Shown in pieces: positions 7,195 to 15,867 of a stretch of 39,768 bases of DNA. The stretch's first letter is position 1, and each line of letters opens with the position of its first letter. The position numbers and the translations under genes are program-made. The DNA is from Lachnospiraceae bacterium. Its GTDB lineage: Bacteria > Bacillota > Clostridia > Lachnospirales > Lachnospiraceae. The stretch is taken from positions 1 through 39,768 of the forward strand of contig JALESO010000083.1 in assembly GCA_022781925.1 (NCBI GenBank). Reading direction: 5' to 3'. The notes beneath the pieces are model-generated. The model did no database searches and was not told the origin of the DNA. It was given only the letters and a program-made list of their open reading frames with translations.

Positions 7195-8184
7195 ATGCAG
7201 ACAAAGAAAGAAGCACTGCTGGCACTGTTAAAAGGTGAAAAAGCAGATTTTATCCCGGAAGTATATTCTACCATGAAAGATGTGGTCTTCCCGGGCGACC
7301 GATATATCGAACTTGGAGACAAATTTGACCCTTACGGAACCGGCCCGGACGCCTGGGGCGTACTCTGGACCAATCAGGGACCGGATCCCGTCATTGACGG
7401 AAACATGGTTGCCAAAGATTTTAAAATGTTTGACGACATGGATGAATGGAAAGAAAAAGTCAAATTCCCGCCACTGGATTTTATGCCGATTGAGCAGATC
7501 TTCCAGGCAATGTGCGGCGGTATGCACGTAAATCCGGAAACAGATGTGGTATCCTGTCTGATCCTTTCCGGACAGTTTGAGCGTATGAACCAGCTCATCG
7601 GCATGGAAAACGCCCTCTGTGCCTTCTATGAATATCCGGATGAAGTACATGAGTTCTTCGATGCCATGTGTGAGTACAAATTAAAATGTATCGACCTGGC
7701 TTACAAATATCTGAAACCGGATGTCATCCATATGCATGACGACTGGGGCACAAACAAGAACCTGTTCTTCTCCCCGGAGATCTGGCGTGAATTCATAAAA
7801 CCGAACGAGGAAAAATATGTAAAACGCATCCACGATTACGGCATGCTCTACATCCATCACTCCTGTGGAAATGTGGACAAGATCATTCCGGAACTGGCTG
7901 AGATCGGCATCGATGCCTTAGAACCGGTCATGCTCTGTAACGACATCGAGGGCAGCCTGAAGACATGTGGCGACAAGATCACACTCATGGGCGGTATCGA
8001 TAATCAGATGATCGATCAGAAAGGCACCGGTGAAGAGGTCATCCGTGCAGAAGTGCGCCGCGCCATGGATACTTATGCGGGAAAAGGACGTTACATTCCT
8101 TATTATATCCCGACAAACAAAGAGACTTTCGGCATTTACATCGACGAAGTAACAAAATACGGCAAAAATATTTTTAACAAATAA
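7195..8184 (+). CDS. Uroporphyrinogen decarboxylase-fold protein (MtaA/MtbA-like methyltransferase family)
   Basis: This 329-residue protein has the UroD/MtaA TIM-barrel pattern. Motifs include HMHDDWGTNKNLFFSPEIWREF (about residues 179-200) and YIHHSCGNVDKIIPEL (about 219-234). In corrinoid methyltransferases an HxC pair plus a distant Cys bind zinc; here H222-S-C224 is present, but no Cys follows in the final segment (YIPYYIPTNKE), so the third ligand is missing or replaced. SD is AAAAGGAGAAGG. The gene stands alone, without a corrinoid protein. True heme-pathway HemE function is unlikely given the neighbours. Methyl transfer from an unknown substrate is inferred from the family only. Confidence 0.75.
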   Translation: MQTKKEALLALLKGEKADFIPEVYSTMKDVVFPGDRYIELGDKFDPYGTGPDAWGVLWTNQGPDPVIDGNMVAKDFKMFDDMDEWKEKVKFPPLDFMPIEQIFQAMCGGMHVNPETDVVSCLILSGQFERMNQLIGMENALCAFYEYPDEVHEFFDAMCEYKLKCIDLAYKYLKPDVIHMHDDWGTNKNLFFSPEIWREFIKPNEEKYVKRIHDYGMLYIHHSCGNVDKIIPELAEIGIDALEPVMLCNDIEGSLKTCGDKITLMGGIDNQMIDQKGTGEEVIRAEVRRAMDTYAGKGRYIPYYIPTNKETFGIYIDEVTKYGKNIFNK

Positions 8185-8256
8185 AACTGTCACCAAATGT
8201 TTCTGACAGATTTTCACCGGAAGATTCTATGAAAGAAGATTACGAAGGATGCATTA

Positions 8257-8283
8257 AGAGCATTTAGAGCATTTAGAGCATTT
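8257..8283. repeat. 9-bp tandem repeat, three copies
   Basis: Three exact copies of AGAGCATTT follow one another, with decayed partial copies on both sides (GCATTA before, AGAATTAAGAG after). It lies in the gap between the UroD-like and PIG-L genes, upstream of the terminator. The 8185-8454 gap holds nothing else recognisable besides that terminator. Confidence 0.8.
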
Positions 8284-8324
8284 AGAATTAAGAGTAATTA
8301 TAAGAAACTTCATATATTTTTAAG

Positions 8325-8366
8325 ATCTCGTTGTTATACTAACAGATATAACAACGGGATTTTTTA
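8325..8366 (+). terminator. Intrinsic terminator after the UroD-like gene
   Basis: A 14-bp stem (ATCTCGTTGTTATA with TATAACAACGGGAT, one G-T pair) with an 8-base loop is followed by six T. It is 140 bases past the stop codon at 8184. Confidence 0.88.
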
Positions 8367-8454
8367 TTTGACAGAACATCATATTTTCGATCACGTAAAA
8401 ACATTTCACGTTTATAACTGTTATAAATATTTACAACAAAGGAAGGACACTATT

Positions 8455-9240
8455 ATGCATACAAAGAACACCGGGAAGAAAACCGTCACCATCCTGCTGA
8501 CCTGCATTTTCCTCAGCGCCGTCCTCATTTTCGGCGCAAAATTTTTATTTTATCATGTCTCTGATACGGAAAATGTCTGGTATTTTTCCGGAGATACTGC
8601 GCAAAGAATGGAAAATATTGACGAACTTCCGGACAGTGCACTGAATGGTTATGATTCCCTGATGGTCGTAGCGCACCCGGACGATGAAACCATCTGGGGC
8701 GGTGCCCATCTGCTGGAAGGCAGATATGTCGTAGTCTGCATCACCAATGGCAACAACCGCACCCGGAGAAAAGAATTTCAATCGGTCATGAATGAAACGG
8801 GTTCTGTCGGACTGATGCTCTCATTCCCGGACAAGACCCACGGCAAGCGGGATGACTGGATAAGCTGCCAGAAGCAGATCCGCCAGACCATTGACACCAT
8901 CGTTTCCCGAGAGGACTGGTCTGTCATTGCGACCCACAATCCCAAAGGCGAGTACGGCCACATTCATCACCAGATGACAAGTGCAGCCACCACAGACGCT
9001 GTCCGAAAACAGGATCTGGATGACCGCCTCTATTACTTTGGCACTTATGTCAAAGAGAAAAATATGAACAAAGAAAAGTATCAGTCGTACCTCACCGACG
9101 AACTGACCGGTGAAGTATTCACGCAGAAACTTTCCCTCACAAAATCCTACGCTTCACAGGGGAAAGTCATGGATCATCTCGGTCACATGCTTCCGTATGA
9201 AAACTGGACGCCAGCGTTTCAATCAGCTTCTCCACATTGA
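8455..9240 (+). CDS. PIG-L (LmbE-like) family deacetylase, membrane-anchored
   Basis: This 261-residue protein has one N-terminal hydrophobic segment (about residues 10-32), a signal anchor, then the PIG-L domain with AHPDDE at residues 73-78 and GHIHHQ further on; these supply the zinc-binding His/Asp residues. The family removes N-acetyl groups from sugars such as GlcNAc conjugates. The start at 8455 is chosen because GGAAGGA lies 7 bases upstream; an in-frame TTG at 8368 lacks an SD and would place 29 poor-quality residues ahead of the anchor. The 3' end overlaps the convergent histidine-kinase gene by 74 bases. The substrate is unknown. Confidence 0.87.
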   Translation: MHTKNTGKKTVTILLTCIFLSAVLIFGAKFLFYHVSDTENVWYFSGDTAQRMENIDELPDSALNGYDSLMVVAHPDDETIWGGAHLLEGRYVVVCITNGNNRTRRKEFQSVMNETGSVGLMLSFPDKTHGKRDDWISCQKQIRQTIDTIVSREDWSVIATHNPKGEYGHIHHQMTSAATTDAVRKQDLDDRLYYFGTYVKEKNMNKEKYQSYLTDELTGEVFTQKLSLTKSYASQGKVMDHLGHMLPYENWTPAFQSASPH

Positions 9241-12157
9241 TCGGTTTTGACAGATGCGCGTTCATACCGCTGGCAAGGGAACGTTTTACATCTTCATCAA
9301 ATGCATTTGCACTCATGGCGATGATCGGTATCTGCTGACAGTCTGCTCTGGGCAGCCGGCGGATCTCCTTTGTCGCCTCCAGGCCATCCATCACAGGCAT
9401 CATAATGTCCATCAGGATCAGATCGTAGTATCCCGGCTGTGTCTCTTTCATCCGGGTAACCGCTTCCAGTCCGTTATGCGCCGCTTCTACTGTCACGCTG
9501 TACTCTTCCAGAATCGTCTGTATGATCTCCCTATTCAGATCATTATCTTCCACCACAAGGATCCGCTTTCCGTTTAGTGCCACCGCATCTGTCACCACTG
9601 TTTTCGCTGCAACCGTCTCTTTTACCGGCTGCAGACGCAATACAAAATGGAACACACTGCCCACACCCGGTTCACTTTCCAGATGGATCTCCGAATCCAT
9701 CATATGTACCAGATGGCTACTGATGGCAAGCCCCAGACCGGTTCCCTGCCGTCTTGCTTTTTCTGAATCATCCGCCTGTTCAAAACTCTGAAAGATCAGT
9801 TCCTGCTTTTCTTTCTCAATGCCGACGCCGTTATCCTGCACGGCAAAAAACACATCCGACGTACCATCCGGCAGGACGTTTTCCTGTATCGTCATCTGTA
9901 CGCTTCCACCCACATTGGAATATTTCACGGCATTACTCAGCAGGTTCATCATGATCTGGCTGATCCGCAGTTCATCACAGATAAACCAGTCATGCTCCAG
10001 CCGGATATCCTGCGAAAACGCAAGCTGTTTCTCATTCATACGGTTCTCGATCAGACTGACCAGTGTCTCCTCGGTCTGCCGCAGATTGCATGCATCGCAT
10101 ACCAGACTCATTTTGCCACTCTCAATCTTTGACATATCCAGAATGTCATTCAGAATACTCAACAGATAGTTTGAGGAACTGCGGATCTTGTTCAGACATT
10201 CAATCCGCTTTTCTTCCTTCTGACCTTCTTTCAGCGCAATCTCCGTCATACCGATAATTCCATTCATCGGCGTCCGGATCTCATGAGACATCCTTGCCAG
10301 AAACTCTGACTTCGCCTGCGCAGACAGATCATGGCGCTGCAGATTGATCCGGTTCTGAATGATCGAAGCGATCTCTTCCAGACCTTTCTGCTCTGTCTCA
10401 TTTTCAAACAATGGCATGGTTTCCGGTGCAAAGATAAAAATGATACTTCCCGTATACCGTCTGTTATCCGCCATGTGAAAGATCATGCCCGTTTTTCCAT
10501 CCAGAAACTTTCCGGCAATGGGCTCTCTCTGGGAAGCATCTGTCACCGCCAGCAGTTTCTGCCATTCCGTATGCTCTGCAAAATAATGATACTGGGTACC
10601 TTTGCAACGCTGCATACCATCCCAGTCATCTTCTGAATCCAGTTTTTTCCAATGATACGTCAGGGTATTTACCAGAAAATCCAGATTGAATTTCGTAATG
10701 ATCAGATTTTTCAGTTCATAGCGCTCCTGCAGCTTCCATGCCAGCATATCCAGACTCACCCGGATCTCACTGCCGCGGTCGAACAGATTCAATGCCAGGG
10801 AGGACAGCCGCAGCTTTCGCAGTTTTTCAAACGGCTCACCTTTGTCCATACCAAGCAATACAGGCAGCTCTTTGTCACCATCTGTCAGGTGACTGTATCT
10901 GACGGTATTGAATACCCTTTGCTTTGCCAGCATCAGCGCACGTTCTACCTGTCCGATACCCTCCTCCAGGATCAGATCCTCCTGTAATTTCGCCATTCCA
11001 CAGACAAGGGTCAGTGTCAGATAATCACTGTTTACGGATTCTGCCAGTTGGGTACGAACCGCCTCCGCCAGCTTCACGATCTGCTCTTCATTCTGCCCCG
11101 CAGCCACAGCAGCATCTGATCCGCACCTGCCCGCACACAGACCGTATCCTTCAGCTGCATGGTTTCACACTGTTTTCGGATGATAGATGCCAGATGCTCC
11201 AACACCAGATCTCCGTAGATCAGTCCATACTTCTTATTAATATCTGCGAATTTCCGGATATCCGTCAGAAGCAACATACCCTCCGCGGTATCTATACGGG
11301 CTGTTCGGACCGCCTCCAGTCCGTATTCCAGCCGGTAAAACCCGGTGGTAGAGTCCAGTTTCTGCTGATTCCACTGTTCTTCCTCCAGAAGTTTCCGCTG
11401 CTGGATACTATGCACACAGCCTACGATCCGGTTAAATTCCCCGGATTCATCCGCAGCAATACTGCCACTGAGATTTACCCAGACATAAGCGTTGTTTTCC
11501 GCCAGCCACAGACGGAACTCCACATTGAACATCCGGTCCCCGGATTCAAATACCTTCAACAAAGCCCCACGGTCATCCGGATGGACATTCGCTCCGTTGA
11601 TATAATCAGAATTCTGTTCACAGCTCCAGGTTCCATCGTGACCGTTGCTGTTTACGATCTCCAGCAACAGTTCTTTCCGCCGGTATGTAAAAACAGATCC
11701 TGGGAACTCTCTACGGCAATCCGGTATCGCTCCTTTTCTTCCAGAAGCTGCTCTTCTGTCAGTTTCTGAGAATCCGTCAGCTTTTTGATCACTTCGTACA
11801 GCTCATCAATCTCACGGATCCCACATTCTTCAAAACGGTGAATGCCTTCGATACCGCCACGCACGCTGTCCATCAGGCGTGATACCGGCTTCGTCACATA
11901 TCGCATCAGAATACAGATTGCCACGATCGCCACAACCGTACAGATCACAATAGCCAGCATGATCTGCTGATATACACTGCTCTCCAGGATTACAACACTT
12001 TTCTCTGAGATATGTACATTCCTCCGGACTGCTACATCCTTCAGATTTGATCTGATTCCCCGGATCAATAACAGCAGCAGCGGACAGACACCCTGAATCA
12101 CCAGGAGCAGTATGACCGGCACCAGCACGATTTTTAATAACGTTTTTTCTTTTTCAT
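9167..12157 (-). pseudogene. Hybrid sensor histidine kinase, broken by three single-base frameshifts
   Basis: Three consecutive frames (12157-11652, 11667-11074, 11107-9167) together encode one hybrid kinase of about 997 residues. Order: TM1, a short external loop, TM2, HAMP, PAS (YRIAVESSQD...), degenerate GGDEF (LLTDIRKFADINKKYG; GADQM instead of GGDEF), GAF-like region, HisKA (FLARMSHEIRTPMNG), HATPase (NLLSNAVKYS, DNGVGI, GTGLGL) and a receiver (LILMDIMMPVMDG, LSKPI). Each break is mended by adding one base in a homopolymer: T6 at 12143-12148, A5 at 11689-11693 and C4 at 11096-11099 (plus-strand letters). The mended start ATG is at 12157 after SD GGAGAAGAG. No nonsense mutations are seen in the mended frame, so sequencing error, recent decay or phase variation are all possible. 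Confidence 0.8.
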
Positions 12158-12202
12158 TTTTCTCTTCTCCGACGTAACTAAAAACGAATAAGCACTGTAT
12201 TC

Positions 12203-12211
12203 ATCATACCA
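12203..12211 (-). promoter_or_regulatory. Extended -10 promoter of the histidine kinase gene
   Basis: The minus strand reads TGGTATGAT (extended -10) about 46 bases upstream of the ATG at 12157. The -35 (TGTTCT at 17 bases) is weak, as is common with extended -10 elements. Confidence 0.4.
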
Positions 12212-12249
12212 TACATCGCCCTCAGAGAACACAAAAAAATGTTTTTTCG

Positions 12250-13398
12250 TTACAGCAATTCCCGGATCTGATAAGCCAGAATCAGTTCAAACCGGCTCTG
12301 CAGGCTGCTAAAATCTCTGCCGAGGATCTTTTTAATCTTGTTCAGCTGATAGTTGATGGTATTGCGGTGCACATACACCGCATCCGCCAGTGCCTGCACA
12401 CTGCCGTCCATCTCCAGATACTGCTGCAGCAGGTCCAGATACCGGGTATCATTCTCCCGGTCATAACGCTCCAGCGCGCCAAGCGTCTCATGATAATAGT
12501 TCTCCAGCACTTCACTGTCCCCCACGGACAGCAGGATCTTTCTCGCACCAAACTCATCATAAAACAACGGACTCTGCCCCTTCTTTCTCGCCAGCCGCAG
12601 CAGCGTACACACCTTCTGATAATTGCCGGACAGATGCTCAAAGCCGGCTCCGTTCTCGCTGACTGCGATCTTCAAAGTCACCGTCTCCGAGTTTTCCTGC
12701 TCCTCCAACCGTTTCGCCAGTTCATGGATCTCCTCATTAGTAAAATCATTCAGCACGATAAAAATAGACTCCGAGGACACAAAATATCCGATGGTTCCCA
12801 TCATCCGCTCCATCCGCCGCAGCAGATGGGAACGGAACATTTTCTGCCGGTAGACATTGCGGTTCAGAAAATCAATGTCAATCCCCATGATACAGAATTT
12901 TCCGTTGACATTAAAATTATTCCGAGCCAGGGCCGGCAGATACTCCCTGGCATTTTTCGGATCAAACACGATATTTTTCAAGGTGTCCGCCAGATTCTCC
13001 TCCTCCTTCTCATTCTGAAAGATCTGGTTGGAAAAATCCCTGGTAATGTCCACCAGACGGGTCTTCCAGGGCACCTCCAGAAGTGGAAAATTCACCCGGT
13101 TGCAGTAGTCAATGACCTCCTGGGGCACGGAAGTCACATACGGTCCCACATTCACCACCAGCCCGCTGGCCTCCTGTTCATACAGATGCTGCACAAATTC
13201 CAGTAGCCAGCCGTTGCCTTCCTGGGCGATTCCCGTGGTAAAGATCAGCTCTCCGCCGTGGATAAAGCCGCTGGTCTCCACATCCTCCAGGGTATGGATC
13301 CACTGCACGATATTTCCCGTTCCGTTCTCTCCCGCCAGGATCCGCATCCCATACAGATAACTTGCTTTTTCACATAACTGTCTCAGTAAAATAGCCAT
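12250..13398 (-). CDS. PucR-family transcriptional regulator
   Basis: This 382-residue protein has the N-terminal PucR domain (about residues 10-125; IVQWIHTLEDVETSGFIHGG, ELIFTTG), a central GGDEF-like/CdaR-type region and the C-terminal helix-turn-helix (ADAVYVHRNTINYQLNKIKK) ending at FELILAYQIRELL. PucR proteins control purine or amino-acid and pyrimidine catabolism. It is last in the pyrimidine-degradation cluster, so it is the likely regulator of that regulon; this is inference. Start 13398 is preferred because AGGAG then lies 8 bases upstream; the ATG two codons earlier (13404) is too close to the SD. The gene has its own promoter and a terminator-like leader hairpin. Confidence 0.9.
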   Translation of the reverse strand: MAILLRQLCEKASYLYGMRILAGENGTGNIVQWIHTLEDVETSGFIHGGELIFTTGIAQEGNGWLLEFVQHLYEQEASGLVVNVGPYVTSVPQEVIDYCNRVNFPLLEVPWKTRLVDITRDFSNQIFQNEKEEENLADTLKNIVFDPKNAREYLPALARNNFNVNGKFCIMGIDIDFLNRNVYRQKMFRSHLLRRMERMMGTIGYFVSSESIFIVLNDFTNEEIHELAKRLEEQENSETVTLKIAVSENGAGFEHLSGNYQKVCTLLRLARKKGQSPLFYDEFGARKILLSVGDSEVLENYYHETLGALERYDRENDTRYLDLLQQYLEMDGSVQALADAVYVHRNTINYQLNKIKKILGRDFSSLQSRFELILAYQIRELL

Positions 13399-13426
13399 AC
13401 TCATCGCTCCTAATCCACCATGAAAC

Positions 13427-13467
13427 GCAAAAAAGCCATAACCCGGTCAAGGTCATGGCTTCTTTGC
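13427..13467 (-). promoter_or_regulatory. Attenuator-like hairpin in the PucR leader
   Basis: A 17-bp near-perfect stem (13427-13443 with 13451-13467, 7-base loop) has on the minus strand the left-arm motif GCAAAGAAGCC and a right arm containing GGCTTTTTT, so it can act as an intrinsic terminator. It lies between a predicted promoter and the PucR start, about 29 bases before the ATG. It could alternatively end the upstream operon. The same motif starts the hairpins at 22766-22801 and 29554-29589. Confidence 0.6.
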
Positions 13468-13521
13468 GTCTGTCTCTCGTTATTCACAGTCCGTATTCCC
13501 CTGAATACTGACTTTTGATAC

Positions 13522-13550
13522 ATCGTAACGGTATTTTGCAAAAAAGGCAA
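13522..13550 (-). promoter_or_regulatory. Predicted promoter of the PucR gene
   Basis: On the minus strand TTGCCT (13545-13550) and TACGAT (13522-13527) are 17 bases apart. The predicted start near 13515 is about 48 bases ahead of the leader hairpin. Confidence 0.45.
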
Positions 13551-13659
13551 GTATATTTTTTATAAAATTTATTGTGCTCCGGCACAAAGTTCTTAAACTG
13601 TCCCAAATTTTTATTTTGCTCACATGTTTTTTATGAAACAGTTCTCTCTCAACAGGACT

Positions 13660-14289
13660 CTAATCTCCGAAACGGTAATTGACGTAATCCACAATGAGTT
13701 TCACGCAGTTATCAATACCCACTTTATAACTGTTCAGCACCAGATCGTAATTCATCGGATCCCGCCACTCGCCGCCGTAGGTGTAATGGTTGTAATACTC
13801 GCTGCGGTATTTATTTGTCTTCTTATACATCTGCAGCGCCCGCTGTTCCGACACATTTGTCCGCTCCATAATGGTGTGGATGCAGGCGTTCTGCGGTGCC
13901 TCGATAAAGACATTGATGACATTTCCGTAAGGCCGCAATACAAAGTCCGCACATTTTCCGATCACGATAAAGGACTCGCTGCGCGCCATGGTCTGTATAA
14001 TATCTGCCTGAATATTAAACAGATTGTTGTCGGAGGTAAATTCTTTTTCTCTCGGTTCCAGCACCGTGGAAAATGGCATTGCCGCCAGCTTTTTTGCCAG
14101 GAATCCTCCGTTCAGTCGTTCATCCATATCTACAAAAAGCTTCTCGTCAATCCCGCTTTTTTCCGATGCCATCGCCAGGATCTGCCGCTCGTAACAGGGA
14201 ATGCCAAGTTCTTTGGACAGTGCCATTCCGACACTTTTTCCTCCGGCTCCGAAATTTCGGGCAATGGTTATGACATAATTGGTTCGCAT
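13660..14289 (-). CDS. Cytidylate kinase-like family protein
   Basis: This 209-residue protein begins MRTNYVITIARNFGAGGKSV, a P-loop-like GAGGKS (residues 14-19) in the pattern of the cytidylate-kinase-like (Cytidylate_kin2) family, with the R-rich lid RTNVSEQRALQMYKKTNKYR near residues 143-162. It is shorter than true Cmk and normally of unknown substrate. An SD (GAGGTGAG) precedes ATG. It lies between the amidohydrolase gene and PucR in the same direction, so it may be a nucleotide or sugar kinase used by the same pathway, or a sensor-type enzyme. No specific role can be assigned. Confidence 0.8.
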   Translation of the reverse strand: MRTNYVITIARNFGAGGKSVGMALSKELGIPCYERQILAMASEKSGIDEKLFVDMDERLNGGFLAKKLAAMPFSTVLEPREKEFTSDNNLFNIQADIIQTMARSESFIVIGKCADFVLRPYGNVINVFIEAPQNACIHTIMERTNVSEQRALQMYKKTNKYRSEYYNHYTYGGEWRDPMNYDLVLNSYKVGIDNCVKLIVDYVNYRFGD

Positions 14290-14323
14290 TTTCTCACCTC
14301 ACTCACACTTTTAGTTATGAAAT

Positions 14324-14369
14324 ACTGTTTCACTTGTATTTTTTATTCTGTTTTTCCATGTGAAACAGT
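14324..14369. repeat. 10-bp perfect inverted repeat ACTGTTTCAC / GTGAAACAGT
   Basis: ACTGTTTCAC at 14324-14333 and GTGAAACAGT at 14360-14369 form a perfect inverted repeat with a 26-base spacer, upstream of the cytidylate-kinase-like gene (ATG at 14289). TGTTTCAC recurs at 20092-20099 in the binding-protein leader and GAAACAGT near 13635. It may be a regulator site (PucR is the obvious candidate) or a hairpin. Confidence 0.55.
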
Positions 14370-14440
14370 AAAATGCTTTCACAGATTATATTTTCTGTCA
14401 CACATGATTTTATCTCACATATTTTTCTGAAAAAACTGTA

Positions 14441-15700
14441 TTAGTCTTCTTTATCGCATTTCAGAACGGCATTTAATAATACAGAAGCTCCCATGGTGCA
14501 CTGTTTTGTGGAAGTAAACTCCGGCTCACAGTGGGAATGTCCGTCTTTGGATGGAACAAACACCATGGTGGTCGGAAGCATGTAGGATGCGAACTGTGCA
14601 TCATGTCCGGCACCGGAATTGATTCTCTGGTTGGAGTAACCAAGTTCGTCAACGGCCTCCTGCACATAGCCAACCAGTGTCTTGTCATAATATACCGTAT
14701 CACGGGTCCATGCCACTTCATAATCCACTTTGCATTTTGCCACTTCTTTCGGCATATTTTCGATGATACTGACTACCTGGGCGATGACCTTCGGATCCTC
14801 ATGTCTTGCATCCAGTGAAAAATCTACATAGTCCGGGATAACGGTATGTACATTCGGATGGCATACGATCTCACCGGTGGTGTATACAAGTTCCGGATCC
14901 AGTTTATCCAGCTCTTCATGCAGATATTCCAGCACTTTCGCAGCTGCAAACAGCGCATCTTTTCTGTATTTCATCGGAGTAGTTCCCGCATGATCTGCCT
15001 CACCGTAAGTACGGATGCGGTAGTTTACCATACCAAGGACACAGGTAACGACACCGATATCATTTCCTGCTGCTTCCAGGATCGGTCCCTGCTCAATGTG
15101 AAGTTCGAACATGGCTTTGTATTCTTCCGGATTCAGACGGTTTTTGATATCGCCTTTGTAGCCGGATGCATTCAATGCCATCTCAAAGGTCTTTGTCGGA
15201 TCCAGCACAGATTTAGATGCCATCATATCTTCAAATTTAAAGTTTTTCGCAATATCCTCCGGCAGATATTTGTTGCAGATGATGCCCGATGCCATCATAG
15301 CCGGTGGATAGAGGGAGCCTTCCTCATTTGTCCAGATCATGGCTGTAATGTCATGTTTGTGCGGAATATTTTCTGCCGCAATAGTCTCCAGCACTTCCAT
15401 GGCACCCATGACACCGAGGATTCCATCGTAGTTGCCACCGTTTTTTACAGAATCACAATGGGATGCCATGACAATATTTTTCAGTGACGGATCAGAACCT
15501 TTCAGCGTCGCATACACACAGGCCACATCGTCGGTCTTGATCTCGGCACCGATGGCCTCCATTCGTCTGATAAATTCCCCTCTCGCCTGCAACGCCTCCG
15601 ATGAAAGGGAATATCGGGTGATTCCACCATGACCTGCATCACCGAATTTACTCATTGTGCTGATTTTATCCTGCATTCTCTCTTCACTACATTCATACAT
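14441..15700 (-). CDS. Zinc-dependent N-carbamoyl-amino-acid amidohydrolase (beta-ureidopropionase-type)
   Basis: This 419-residue protein is an M20-like amidase of the hydantoinase/carbamoylase family. Metal ligands are visible in order: ASHCDSV (His), GNYDGILG (Asp), NEEGSLYPPA (Glu), FELHIEQGP (His) and GHSHCEPE (His). The family cleaves N-carbamoyl-beta-alanine or allantoate to release CO2 and ammonia. Because the neighbours are a dihydropyrimidinase and PreA, the beta-ureidopropionase reaction is the best reading; allantoate amidohydrolase is the alternative. Start 15700 has SD AAGGAGG 8 bases upstream; an in-frame upstream extension to 15781 has no SD. Confidence 0.88.
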   Translation of the reverse strand: MYECSEERMQDKISTMSKFGDAGHGGITRYSLSSEALQARGEFIRRMEAIGAEIKTDDVACVYATLKGSDPSLKNIVMASHCDSVKNGGNYDGILGVMGAMEVLETIAAENIPHKHDITAMIWTNEEGSLYPPAMMASGIICNKYLPEDIAKNFKFEDMMASKSVLDPTKTFEMALNASGYKGDIKNRLNPEEYKAMFELHIEQGPILEAAGNDIGVVTCVLGMVNYRIRTYGEADHAGTTPMKYRKDALFAAAKVLEYLHEELDKLDPELVYTTGEIVCHPNVHTVIPDYVDFSLDARHEDPKVIAQVVSIIENMPKEVAKCKVDYEVAWTRDTVYYDKTLVGYVQEAVDELGYSNQRINSGAGHDAQFASYMLPTTMVFVPSKDGHSHCEPEFTSTKQCTMGASVLLNAVLKCDKED

Positions 15701-15867
15701 GACTGGTTCCTCCTTATTTTCACATGCATTTATGATTCTTTGCATGTTATTCTTGCTTTTTTGTTTTTCCGTTATCCGCATTTTTTATAAATCAAATTGC
15801 TTCTTTCACGATCCACTTTACAATCTGCTTTTACAGATCAGACTTTTTTCCTTCAATTATTTTAAAA

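Noticed and set aside
9167..11107. Separate genes for the three kinase frames (646, 197 and 158 codons)
   Set aside because: Domains continue across the breaks and each break is mended by one base in a homopolymer, so they are parts of one gene.
12230..12255. Terminator after PucR (A7/T6-rich hairpin)
   Set aside because: The pairing is almost wholly A-T and short; too weak to call.
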